The position numbers and the translations under genes were made by a program. The notes below the pieces were generated by a model. The model did no database searches, had not been told where the DNA came from, and worked only from the letters and a program-made list of their open reading frames with translations. This document shows positions 7,545 through 14,676 of a stretch of 33,767 nt of DNA, piece after piece. This DNA is from CAZUNO01 sp964621445 [NCBI: Candidatus Hadarchaeota archaeon]. GTDB taxonomy: Archaea > CAYQAE01 > CAYVLA01. The stretch is taken from NCBI GenBank assembly GCA_964621445.1, contig CAZUNO010000027.1, positions 1 to 33,767 on the forward strand, in the 5' to 3' direction. Position 1 is the first letter of the stretch, and the number at the start of each line of letters is the position of its first letter.

Positions 7545-8363
7545 TCAGAATGATTCATGGCCCACATCATAGAAGCGCCGGATTAGAGACCTCTCCTCCG
7601 CAGTCAATCCAGCAATAGTTTTCTCTGCAAAATCTGATGCTCCTTCGACAACTTCCCCAAAATCTACATTGGCCCCGTCTCGAAGAAGATTCCGGAGATG
7701 GGAATCAATCGAAACGGAACCAAGCTTGGAGTCAACTTCAATTCTATCAACAGGTGGTCTTCCACGTGTGAGAGTGTCAATTACCAGGCATTTTCTAAAT
7801 ACATCCCTATCGAATGCTTCCCTAGAAATTCTATAAACATCGTAAACATCTCCCGGGCTCGTTCTATAAAGACACGCGCCAAGTTTGTTGGCAAAAAGTT
7901 CTTCTTTTTTGGGGGTCTTAACCTGGAATTTTCTCCCTTCTGCTAAGTGCATAAAGTATCCATCTTGATCCTGCTTAAGGATGGGAGTTCTTCGTATGTA
8001 ACCAATCTCGATCATGAAACTGTCACTTCGATCCATAGAATTCTGGTATGAGACATCGATGCGGGAAAGTGGATAACTGGGATTAATCTTTACATCTTGT
8101 TTCCTGTATTCCCGGAGGTAGAGAAGTTCCTTAATTTTTTCGTCTATCTCGCTTCTTACCGCCCCCAATCCCTCTCATCGATATGCCGATAATTGAAGTC
8201 AAGGTCCACTGAAAGCCTGGGAACTTCCCCAAAGTGAATGAAGTTCAAGGCCGTGCCGCCATATAGGGAAAGCCTGCCCCTCAGAAATCTCACATATTAC
8301 TTTCTCCATATCTCGAACATCAAATCCTAGCTCTCCTGCCAGTTTACTGATATCGTATTTCAT
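7545..8363 (-). pseudogene. abiEii: AbiEii toxin, multiply broken (copy 2)
   Basis: The main frame (8168-7545, 207 codons) is clearly homologous to the copy-1 AbiEii C-terminal part and remains open. It carries many conservative changes (for example RKQDVKINPSYP against RKEDVRIDPSYP). The N-terminal part (8170-8363) keeps GGTALN and DLDF but has lost 32 bases after the first ~20 codons, so its frame is broken there. The same -1 shift at GATTGGGGGCGG separates it from the main frame. The C-terminus ends early after RRFYDVGHESF, where a deletion removed ~80 bases. No full-length AbiEii can be made. Confidence 0.8.
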
Positions 8364-8767
8364 TAGATCCCCCTCAAATTGGTTTCAAAGTCCTCCGGTA
8401 CATATAATTGTCATTTCCAATCATAGATGAAGGAGTCACCCTCGGTCATGTATCGGGGTTCCCCAGGGATCTCTTCCCGCAGCCGACTTAGGATCTGAGT
8501 GTCCAGGTGTTCGTAGAACATTGAAGTATCTCTTAGGAGATCCAGAACGAATCCTACTTTTCTCCGGAGAATATCCTTGTCGTAGTTCTCCAATATTTTT
8601 GGAAGTTTCTGGAAATTCAGGCCTCCTTGACTCTGAAGGCTCTTTAGACACTCCTCCCATCCTCCAGAATACTTCACCCTATCCAGGCAATCGATGAAAG
8701 TGCGTTCCTTGCTACTAATTCTGGTCACGTTCTCAGAGTATTCCTTTTCATCGACTTCAAAGTGGGT
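8363..8767 (-). pseudogene. abiEi: AbiEi remnant lacking the DNA-binding half (copy 2)
   Basis: This encodes the C-terminal domain only (THFEVDEKEYSEN ... ISSKERTFIDCLDR ... MFYEHLDTQIL) and matches copy-1 AbiEi closely. The N-terminal winged helix is deleted, and the sequence is fused to the spacer that precedes relE, so an open frame (8815-8411) starts with foreign residues. A TGA stop also interrupts the C-terminus (DWK-stop-QLYVPEDFE). It cannot act as a repressor, although a domain fragment might be made. Confidence 0.8.
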
Positions 8768-8878
8768 CCGCAAACGGACTACCCCAAGAATAAGGTTCTC
8801 CAGGACACTAACCAAACCCTATCCATTCTCCTCTCTATATTTTCACAGGAAAATGTGGTTCCTGAAGGCTATCGGCAT

Positions 8879-9145
8879 TCACAATAATCTCGAAAAGTCA
8901 TCATAGACCTCCCTTCTGTGCCCGATGAATAGTATTACCACTCGATTTCTACCTCGATCTATTTCGTATATGGCACGGTAGTCTCCTATCCTCAAACGCC
9001 AAAAATTGGTATGATACAATCTCTTTCCTTTTTCCGGTACTGAGCACAGAACACGGAGTTTTTTCCTTATCCTATTCTCGGTTTGGTCTTCGGAATTCTC
9101 CAGGAATTCGTAGGCTTTGGGATGAAGTAGCACCTCGAACGCCAT
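8879..9145 (-). CDS. relE: RelE/ParE-family toxin
   Basis: This 88-residue protein opens MAFEVLLHPKAYEFLENS and continues RLRIGDYRAIYEIDR and FIGHRREVYDDF, the standard RelE layout in which the arginine of DYRAIY and the C-terminal H-R-R-E-V-Y participate in ribosome-dependent mRNA cleavage. It lies five bases downstream of its antitoxin gene. It is the intact version of the scrap in copy 1 (2572-2620). The pair should be autoregulated through the palindrome at 9372-9389. Confidence 0.9.
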   Translation of the reverse strand: MAFEVLLHPKAYEFLENSEDQTENRIRKKLRVLCSVPEKGKRLYHTNFWRLRIGDYRAIYEIDRGRNRVVILFIGHRREVYDDFSRLL

Positions 9146-9150
9146 TTCAA

Positions 9151-9363
9151 CTACTCCAAAGGTAGGAGTTCTTCCGGATGCTCTCTAGCCTCCTTGCTCC
9201 GCTCAACCATCAGTCTATAGAATTCTCTCGTTTTTTCACGCTCTTCATATTGAAAAAGGACAGTCCTTATGGCATCGCTACGGCTTTTGAACTTACCACC
9301 TTCTATCCACTTATCCAGAGTCCTGATCATTTCATCGGGTACCCTTACCTGAACCTGGGTCAT
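9151..9363 (-). CDS. Ribbon-helix-helix antitoxin of RelE
   Basis: This protein of ~70 residues begins MTQVQVRVPDEMIRTLDKW. A beta strand and two helices (SRSDAIRTVLFQY) form a ribbon-helix-helix DNA-binding domain, followed by a charged toxin-binding tail (FYRLMVERSKEAREHPEEL). The frame is open to 9396, but the upstream ATG-like codons precede the operator. The ATG at 9363 places the start ~35 bases after a TATA box (TTTATATGC) and just after the palindrome. RHH antitoxins paired with RelE toxins are common in archaea. Confidence 0.85.
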   Translation of the reverse strand: MTQVQVRVPDEMIRTLDKWIEGGKFKSRSDAIRTVLFQYEEREKTREFYRLMVERSKEAREHPEELLPLE

Positions 9364-9371
9364 AGAATCAC

Positions 9372-9402
9372 GTAAACATATATGTTTACAAAGCATATAA
9401 AC
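9372..9402. promoter_or_regulatory. Operator palindrome and TATA box of the RHH-RelE pair
   Basis: GTAAACATATATGTTTAC (9372-9389) is a perfect 18-base palindrome lying between the TATA-like TTTATATGC (9394-9402, minus strand) and the ATG at 9363. Binding of the RHH dimer here would block transcription start. The spacer 9403-9568 shows nothing else. Confidence 0.65.
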
Positions 9403-9568
9403 CTTCCTCTTGTGGTTATAACACTGTTACATGAAAAACCGCAGTTTCGAGGGAGGCTGAACTCATAGATAATATTCGATCCAGGCTGTTAGAGGACAAT
9501 CATTGAGACCATCTTTAGATACATACTTGGTATGTCTCTCCAGTTTAGGTTGGCAATGAGGATTACTG

Positions 9569-10099
9569 TTAGTTCCCTTTCGTCTTTATTTCCCTTAATT
9601 TTTTATAGAAAATACATACCACATCTGGGCTGACCCGGAATCCTTGACTCACCATCTTCTCGAATGCCTGTGAACAACCATCTTTGGAGATGATTCCGCC
9701 CCTATACGCTTTTAAGATGAGGTATATCGTCCCCTTCCCTTCGATCCCCAGTGATTCTGCATATCGCTTTGCATCGTCATCATCACTTATGAAGAGCTCA
9801 CTTATCTCGCATGAGAGCGCCACCCCTTCCAATTCACCTTTGCCGAGACGGAAGCCTTTGCTTCTGGAATCAACCCTAGCATCTTCATCCCTTTCTTGCT
9901 CGGGTGGTCGCATGATCAGGCTTCTTCCAACTTCCCGTTTTACACTTTCAGCATCGGGATATCCCTTTTCTATGCCTTTTTCCACTACTTCCTGGTAAAC
10001 CCTTAAGGGACAGAGAACCTGGCCGTACATCCTTTTCAGGATGAATAGCAAGCCCGCCCTGGCTAGATAGATGAGTACCGTGGAGTCAACGACCGGCAA
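9569..10099 (-). CDS. PIN-domain protein, DUF3368-like toxin
   Basis: This protein of 176 residues begins PVVDSTVLIYLARAGLLFIL, continues with LGKGELEGVALSCE and contains FISDDDDAKRYAESLGI. These give the acidic residues of a PIN nuclease in the order expected for the DUF3368 group. It directly abuts the UPF0175-type gene upstream, the usual antitoxin partner of this group. Fragments of close relatives occur at 12042-12585, 21962-22370 and 23695-23930, so this is the only intact member here. RNA cleavage is inferred from the fold. Confidence 0.8.
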   Translation of the reverse strand: MPVVDSTVLIYLARAGLLFILKRMYGQVLCPLRVYQEVVEKGIEKGYPDAESVKREVGRSLIMRPPEQERDEDARVDSRSKGFRLGKGELEGVALSCEISELFISDDDDAKRYAESLGIEGKGTIYLILKAYRGGIISKDGCSQAFEKMVSQGFRVSPDVVCIFYKKLREIKTKGN

Positions 10100-10393
10100 T
10101 TAAAGCCCCTCGAGTTCTCGCCTCAATCTATCCCTATCCATTCTCAGAACCAGTCCCCTTTTCATTAGCTCCTGGTGAAACTCCATTATGGATAGCCTGG
10201 CGAGTTCCGCGGCTGCACCTTGGGATAGTCCTCCCCTTTGGTATTTCTCTATTGCCTTTTCGATTCTGTACTCCCGTAGGCCCTTGCCAGCTACGTCGCG
10301 GATTACTTCGGATTCGGTTCTCCCTTCCTCCTCAGATATCCTCTTGAGCTCGTCGACGAGTTTCTTGCTAAATCTATATGTCTTACTTTCCAT
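10100..10393 (-). CDS. UPF0175-type antitoxin with RHH-like N-terminus
   Basis: This 97-residue protein has an N-terminal helix pair (KLVDELKRISEEEGRTESEV) resembling RHH/MetJ-type antitoxins, and a C-terminal UPF0175 element (AIEKYQRGGLSQGAAAELA ... MEFHQELMKRG). UPF0175 proteins are the usual partners of DUF3368 PIN proteins, and here the two genes abut exactly. The start ATG lies shortly after AT-rich DNA (GTATACCTTAATATAACG), fitting a short leader. Confidence 0.8.
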   Translation of the reverse strand: MESKTYRFSKKLVDELKRISEEEGRTESEVIRDVAGKGLREYRIEKAIEKYQRGGLSQGAAAELARLSIMEFHQELMKRGLVLRMDRDRLRRELEGL

Positions 10394-10775
10394 TACGTTA
10401 TATTAAGGTATACGATTACAAAAATGTAATACAAATTGGCATCCTCCCTTGATCCGGCGGAGTTCCCGGCTGGAGAGGTCTTTACACTATTGCATCTAAA
10501 CCGGGAAAAGAAACCCCCGTGACAATATTGCGGATTCTCTCACATAGAGAGTATGATAGGCTTTTTGGACACTCCACCTCTCAGCAAAACACGAAGTTAC
10601 TTTGTTCTCAATTTCCCATATCACCTGAAAACAAGCACCATTCCCTGCGTCCAGTTCATATATGATATATGACCCGGGGAAATGGTTTTATTTACTCCCG
10701 ACTCCCGGAAATATTGGGAACCATCCGATTAGACCGTCGAGAGAATCATTACCCATTTAGGAGAAAGACACTAAC
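10394..10775 (+). other. Gene-free stretch with a promoter for the small membrane protein
   Basis: I see no gene here. A TATA-like TTTTATTTA at 10686-10694 and AGGAGA at 10760-10765, about ten bases before the ATG at 10776, are the only signals recognised. They would give a leader of ~60 bases for the membrane protein gene. Confidence 0.4.
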
Positions 10776-11153
10776 ATGGAAACGATAGCCGCGGTGATCT
10801 ATGCAGCCTCGGCCGGAATAGTGGTGGTTTTCCAGGGTTGCCTGGCGATAGGGCTGCCTTGGGGTGCGGCATCCATGGGCGGGAAATATCCAGGGAAGTA
10901 CCCACCCAAGATGCGAGTTGTAGCTTTGGCCAATATGGTTCTTCTGGGTACTCTCATGGTGGTTGTACTGTCCGAGGCGGAACTTGTACTCCCGAATCTA
11001 TCATCCTTTTCGAAATATGCGATCTGGTTTGTGGTGGTCTTTTCCGGAATTGGCACGGTGCTGAACACCATCACCCGCAGTAAGATCGAGAGGATCTGGG
11101 CACCGGTATCTGCAATTCAACTGATCACCAGCATAATTGTGGCCATAAATTGA
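10776..11153 (+). CDS. Small conserved membrane protein
   Basis: This 125-residue protein has four predicted membrane helices (residues ~5-27, 46-66, 78-98 and 105-124). The loop between helices 1 and 2 carries GLPWGAASMGGKYPGKYPP, a Gly/Pro-rich signature that I associate with a widespread family of small uncharacterised membrane proteins (P-W-G ... G-G-K-x-P-G ... P-x-x-M-R). A second landmark is FSGIGTVLNTITRSKIERIWAPV. It is transcribed alone on the plus strand amid minus-strand TA genes. The function is unknown. Confidence 0.7.
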   Translation: METIAAVIYAASAGIVVVFQGCLAIGLPWGAASMGGKYPGKYPPKMRVVALANMVLLGTLMVVVLSEAELVLPNLSSFSKYAIWFVVVFSGIGTVLNTITRSKIERIWAPVSAIQLITSIIVAIN

Positions 11154-11314
11154 CTGGAAGATAATTTTGCCATGCATATTTCTACTCAACAGGCAAGTAT
11201 ACCATACGTATATATCTGGCATCAGGAGATCATTATTTGATAACCAGGCGGTATACCCCGTGCCCCAGGCCCGGGAGTCTGTGGGGAGGGAGACGTAACC
11301 ACCGGGGCTGGCTT

Positions 11315-11560
11315 GCTGTATATGGTGCTGTTGGTCAGCCACCTCTGTCTCTTAGCCTCGATAAGCTATCTCTCCAGATTGCTACAATCAATTTCCCGCG
11401 GAGGTTTCTGGAGGTGGCGGGGAATGTCCTGCACGTGGGTTGAGTAGAGCTCCTGGGTCTTCTTGGAGTATCCCTTGAGGTCCCAGATGGCCCTGGAGGT
11501 TTCTAGTGCATCTCGACTTCGCAACAGGTGGATGTGTCGGCGTTCAAATCTCTTCTAGCT
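11315..11560 (-). pseudogene. Tyrosine recombinase, core-binding domain remnant
   Basis: The minus strand reads SRAIWDLKGYSKKTQELYST and then a stop within a stretch ending IEAKRQRWLTNSTIY. L-x-G-Y-S-x-K-T-x-x-x-Y is the classic start of the SAM-like core-binding domain of XerC/D-type integrases. The catalytic domain is missing, and at least one in-frame stop interrupts it. The rest of the gene-poor stretch 11154-11860 shows no other gene. Confidence 0.6.
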
Positions 11561-11819
11561 CTGAAATAGGATTTGTGGGTCGACTCATTCTCCTTTTCAG
11601 TCTTGGGATAATAGTCCGTGGGTTGGATCAGCACGGGTTTCGGTGGATGTACTTACTTGGGGGCCGAAAAAAGCAGGCATGGGCGAAGCCATAGATGCTG
11701 AGGGCCCCCTTTGACCTCGAGGGTGAAGGGGCGGTGTCTATGCAGGACTCCAGGACGTTTTCTTCAAGGCTAAATGTAGATACATGTCTGGACCACACAG
11801 CCCGTGCCATGCGAATCCG

Positions 11820-11848
11820 TTTTTATGCAGGTATCACTATGGTGATAC
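11820..11848 (+). promoter_or_regulatory. TATA box and operator of the RHH antitoxin
   Basis: TTTTTATG (11819-11826) is followed by GTATCAC-TATG-GTGATAC (11831-11848), a perfect 7-base inverted repeat with a four-base centre. Thirteen bases later the antitoxin begins. The layout matches the RHH-RelE operator at 9372. Confidence 0.55.
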
Positions 11849-11860
11849 GGTGGCCTTTCT

Positions 11861-12052
11861 TTGGAGTCGGTTCCCGCCAAGATGACCAAAAGGTTGATTG
11901 AAGAATTGCATAGGATGGTGGATGAGGGTTGGTACGCTAGTCGTAGCGAGGCCATTAGGGATGCTGTCAGGCGACTTGCAGGAAGAAGAAAACTTGATCG
12001 TCTGCAATCTGCCATAGAAGAGGACATCGAATGGGGTCTGCATGGCCATTGA
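11861..12052 (+). CDS. RHH antitoxin (partner toxin broken)
   Basis: This protein of 63 residues has a CopG/NikR-like RHH core: AKMTKRLIEELHRMVDEG, then SRSEAIRDAVRRLAGRR. The tail is acidic (IEEDIEWGLHGH). TTG at 11861 is the only usable start, since an in-frame stop lies shortly upstream. The stop codon overlaps the start of the PIN toxin remnant at 12042. A scrap of a close relative, with the same RRKLDRL ... AIEE tail, lies at 21962-22015. The antitoxin is intact although its toxin is frameshifted. Confidence 0.75.
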   Translation: MESVPAKMTKRLIEELHRMVDEGWYASRSEAIRDAVRRLAGRRKLDRLQSAIEEDIEWGLHGH

Positions 12053-12585
12053 GTCAGCAGTTTCGGACACCGGCCCCATAATCCATCTCTCTGAGATCGG
12101 TGAAGTGAGAGCATTCACTATAGTCAGCCGTTTATTTATTCCTCGTGAGGTTTCGAAGGAACTAAGGACCGGTGCACGTCCATAGATCCCGGTGACTTGG
12201 ACTTCGTGGAAGAGAGCTTGACCGGTAAAGGCGAGACAGGAGAGAACAGGGTGGCCGTCTTCATCAGGCGTTGGGGCTTACAGATGGGGGAGGCACAAGC
12301 CATCGCTCTTTCATTTGAGCTTGGGGTCTCCCTCTAATTTTCACCGATGATCTGGATGCTAGGGCGGTGGCAAAAAGGTATGGAATCAGTCCCCACGGTT
12401 CGGTGGGAATCCCACTCAGGGCTTACAGAGAGGGGATACTAACAGATGTGGAGGTCATCGATGGTCTGAGGAACCTTCTTCTCCGCTCTTCCCTTTACAT
12501 TACCTCGGATTTGGTAAAGAGGGCCATAGAGTCCGTGAAGAATGAGAACATTGCAACGAAGGAGGACCGGGAAAACTTCTTGTGA
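12042..12585 (+). pseudogene. DUF3368-like PIN toxin, frameshifted
   Basis: The start is normal (MAIESAVSDTGPIIHLSEIG ... FIPREVSKEL), giving the first PIN aspartate, but the frame hits a stop after RTGARP. A second frame continues IDPGDLDFVEESL ... MGEAQAIALSFELGVSL to another stop. A third resumes with IFTDDLDARAVAKRYGI and runs to the natural end at 12585 (LYITSDLVKRAIESV). All PIN acidic positions are present but spread over three frames, so the nuclease is dead unless two sequencing errors exist. It overlaps the RHH antitoxin by 11 bases. Confidence 0.8.
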
Positions 12586-12681
12586 CTTACCATTAGTGTT
12601 AAAGAATACTGTAAAGGTCACCTCTATCAAAGATTTCTGATTTTTGTTCTTCTGCATCGTCCAAGGCAAATGAAGGGTAAA

Positions 12682-12890
12682 TTACTTCAGCTTAGGTCGA
12701 AGTGATAACTCTCTTGCCTTTGATTTATCATCGAAAAAAGCTGAGGTGTCGGCGACGAGCCTCATTTACATCAAGCCCAAATCTTGAGGTTCCTCTGCCT
12801 AAATCGCATTACCCTCAATCCAGGTTCCACCAACCTTTCCTCACTCAATTGGATTGTTCCGTTCATAACCTCATAAACTAAGTTTGGACT
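12682..12890 (-). pseudogene. PIN toxin N-terminus and upstream small-gene remnant
   Basis: At 12765-12682 an ATG opens MRLVADTSAFFDDKSKAREL and ends 7 codons later, matching the first strand and aspartate of a PIN domain. Directly upstream (stop 12771-12773, gap five bases) an open frame of ~40 codons reads SKSPNLVYEVMNGTIQLSEE and ends RFRQRNLKIWA. Its position suggests the C-terminus of the cognate antitoxin, but I do not recognise the family. Both are truncated. Confidence 0.4.
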
Positions 12891-12904
12891 CTTGCTCCGA
12901 TATC

Positions 12905-13014
12905 TATCCGGCCTTTTCCCGACCTGACGAGGACGACCTTGGACTCGGTATCTAGATCCTCGACCCTTGGCTGGAGAGCCTGCGATATCCGTATCCAGGT
13001 TCCCTAGAGGATTT
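12905..13014 (-). pseudogene. Tyrosine recombinase, catalytic-domain fragment
   Basis: The minus strand encodes GTWIRISQALQPRVEDLD followed by ESKVVLVRSGKGR. This corresponds to the G-T-G-x-R-I-S-E-A-L motif with the first catalytic arginine and the adjacent beta hairpin of XerC/D-like integrases. A stop lies three codons before it, and the remainder of the domain is gone. It is related to the fragment at 23985-24279. Confidence 0.6.
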
Positions 13015-13153
13015 CGATGAGGGTGGTTATCTCTTGGTCGATATTGGGGGTTTCTCTAAGGGCGAGGTATTTTCTATAGTAGCCGTGCCATCAATTCCTC
13101 CCGGAAACGGCAACCTTGATTCTGTGGAGAAAATACAGTTTCGCTTAACGAAG

Positions 13154-13552
13154 TCAATCCGCTATCCTGATCAGATCCAGGCCCAATTCATGAAAATGCT
13201 CATCCTGCCCAACGGCTAACTTTGCCTCCAGGGCCCTGGCCGTGGCGGCCGCAAAGCTATCCCCAATTGGAATGGCCTTCCCCGCCTTTATCTTCGCGGC
13301 CCGCTTCCAGATCTCCCTATCCTCAATACCCACCATTTCAAGGCCAAATCCAAGCAGACTTGTGACCTTCTCCTCTGCCAAATCAACGCTATTTCTGGAC
13401 AGGATGTAGTAGAACTCCGTCAAATTCACCAGGCTCATGAAACCCTTAATCTCTCCCTCTCTGCACTTCTCGAAGTAATCCCTAACCTCACTGGCTCCGC
13501 TTTCACCCAGGAAGTACATCAGAACTGATTCGGTGTCGAAGACTATTCTCAA
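13154..13552 (-). CDS. vapC: VapC-type PIN-domain toxin
   Basis: This protein of 132 residues begins MRIVFDTESVLMYFLGES, with LVNLTEFYYIL, IPIGDSFAAATARAL and AVGQDEHFHELGL following. These supply the acidic residues D-E-D-D of the PIN active site. Its start overlaps the AbrB antitoxin stop by four bases (ATGA), so it is co-translated. RNA cleavage is inferred from the family. GC content and codon use resemble the AbiE pair to its right more than the VapBC at 2741. Confidence 0.9.
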   Translation of the reverse strand: MRIVFDTESVLMYFLGESGASEVRDYFEKCREGEIKGFMSLVNLTEFYYILSRNSVDLAEEKVTSLLGFGLEMVGIEDREIWKRAAKIKAGKAIPIGDSFAAATARALEAKLAVGQDEHFHELGLDLIRIAD

Positions 13553-13809
13553 ACCATATCCTCCAGCTCTTTCTCTCTTCCCGAATCCAGCTCTCTGCTC
13601 TTCCTGAGCAGCTCCTCGGAGCTTTCTTCAAATAGATACCTGAGCGATCCCATTTCCTCATCCGGGTCGGGGAGAGGCTTAACGAGCAAACCTTCCTCTG
13701 TATCCACGACTATCACTTTTCTGTCCAGGTTGTGTTTCCTCCTGAATTCGGCTGGGAGCGTTGCCTGACCTTTCTTTGTAATACTTACTATTTTTCCTTT
13801 CATAATCAT
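13549..13809 (-). CDS. vapB: AbrB/MazE-type antitoxin
   Basis: This protein of 86 residues contains KIVSITKKGQATLPAEFRRK, the AbrB swapped-hairpin motif (S-x-T-K-K-G-Q-x-T-L-P). An acidic linker (PDPDEEMGSL) and a helical tail (EELLRKSRELDSGREKELE) for toxin binding follow. Starts at 13809 (MIMKG) and 13803 (MKGK) are both possible. It is coupled to the VapC gene by an ATGA overlap. Direct repeats lie just upstream. Confidence 0.85.
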   Translation of the reverse strand: MIMKGKIVSITKKGQATLPAEFRRKHNLDRKVIVVDTEEGLLVKPLPDPDEEMGSLRYLFEESSEELLRKSRELDSGREKELEDMV

Positions 13810-13846
13810 GGCGTATTACTATACCATGATGTATTACTTAAATCTT
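13807..13846 (-). promoter_or_regulatory. Direct-repeat operator of the AbrB-VapC pair
   Basis: CATGGCGTATTACT (13807-13820) and CATGATGTATTACT (13825-13838) are direct repeats 18 bases apart. The first covers the start codon, and the second adjoins a TATA-like TTTAAGT (minus strand, ~13838-13846). Repeated same-orientation sites fit cooperative binding by AbrB-type dimers. Confidence 0.5.
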
Positions 13847-13910
13847 ACTTGTTATGTTTTCGCGCGCTTTGGTATATTCTCTAAGCGAGTAATATCTAAG
13901 TAATGTAATC

Positions 13911-13923
13911 ATTTTATATAATT
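13911..13923 (+). promoter_or_regulatory. TATA box of the plus-strand AbiE operon
   Basis: TTTTATATAATTA lies ~25 bases before the AbiEi ATG at 13942, which predicts a leaderless transcript. The region between this operon and the divergent AbrB-VapC pair is only 130 bases, so both promoters share it. Confidence 0.55.
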
Positions 13924-13941
13924 AACATATAACTTGGTTAC

Positions 13942-14676
13942 ATGAAAAGTACGCCAGTATCCAGGCGAGAGGCCGAGGTCCTACATGAGATTCGAAGCAG
14001 GGACATGCTCATATTCACTCCCAGAGATATTAGGAGATTCCTAAAAACCTCGAAGGTAAATACTTACCGCATCATATCCAATATGAAAAACAAAGGTCTG
14101 ATAACGAGGCTGGAGAAGGGCAAATACATACTAACCGAGACATGGGAGGAACTGGATATCTACGAGATAGTTCCTGGAATAATCAGGCCGTCATACCTCG
14201 GCTTCTGGAGCGCTCTCCACTACCACAGCATGACGGACCAGGTCCCAAGAACGGTCTTCCTGGCCACCGCCAAGAGAAAGAAACCAATGAAGCTCCAGGG
14301 CCAAACTGTCAAGTATGTTACCATCAAGCCTGCCCTTTTCTTCGGCTATGAACGGTTCGGCAAAGTAGTGGTCTCCGACAGGGAAAAAACAATAATCGAC
14401 TCCCTCAAACACCAGGAATACTCCGGGGGCATCGGCAACATATTCCCGGGGATCACCAACCAGCTCGACATGGAGAAGATGGTTGAATATTGTATAAAGA
14501 CGGGCAGCTCGGCAATAGCATCCCGGCTGGGATACCTTGCGGAGAGAAAGGGCCTGGAATTCAAAAAAGAGGAACTCAAATCCATGATAAGCACATACGC
14601 CAAACTGGACCCCGGGCGAGGAGACAAAAGGCTGGAACCGGAATGGAAACTCTATGTCAATAGGGAGATAATATGA
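13942..14676 (+). CDS. abiEi: AbiEi-like regulator/antitoxin
   Basis: This protein of 244 residues has an N-terminal winged helix (~1-65: FTPRDIRRFLKTSKVNTYRI ... RLEKGKYIL) and an AbiEi effector domain (SYLGFWSALHYHSM, VVVSDREKTIIDSL, SAIASRLGYLAERKGLEF). It is more similar in layout to the AbiEi at 4676-5347 than to the duplicated-block copy. It overlaps AbiEii by four bases and has a TATA box at leaderless distance. It should repress the operon and neutralise the adjacent toxin. Confidence 0.85.
   Translation: MKSTPVSRREAEVLHEIRSRDMLIFTPRDIRRFLKTSKVNTYRIISNMKNKGLITRLEKGKYILTETWEELDIYEIVPGIIRPSYLGFWSALHYHSMTDQVPRTVFLATAKRKKPMKLQGQTVKYVTIKPALFFGYERFGKVVVSDREKTIIDSLKHQEYSGGIGNIFPGITNQLDMEKMVEYCIKTGSSAIASRLGYLAERKGLEFKKEELKSMISTYAKLDPGRGDKRLEPEWKLYVNREII

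Larger units (their letters stand above)
6160..8925 (-). repeat. Duplicated ATPase-AbiEii-AbiEi-RelE block, copy 2
   Basis: This is the collinear partner of 205-2622. Here the ATPase and RelE are intact. AbiEii has a 32-base N-terminal deletion and a C-terminal deletion, and about 520 bases covering the first half of AbiEi are missing (the sequence jumps at CAAAGTGGGT, 8767). The two copies have therefore decayed in complementary ways. Confidence 0.8.
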
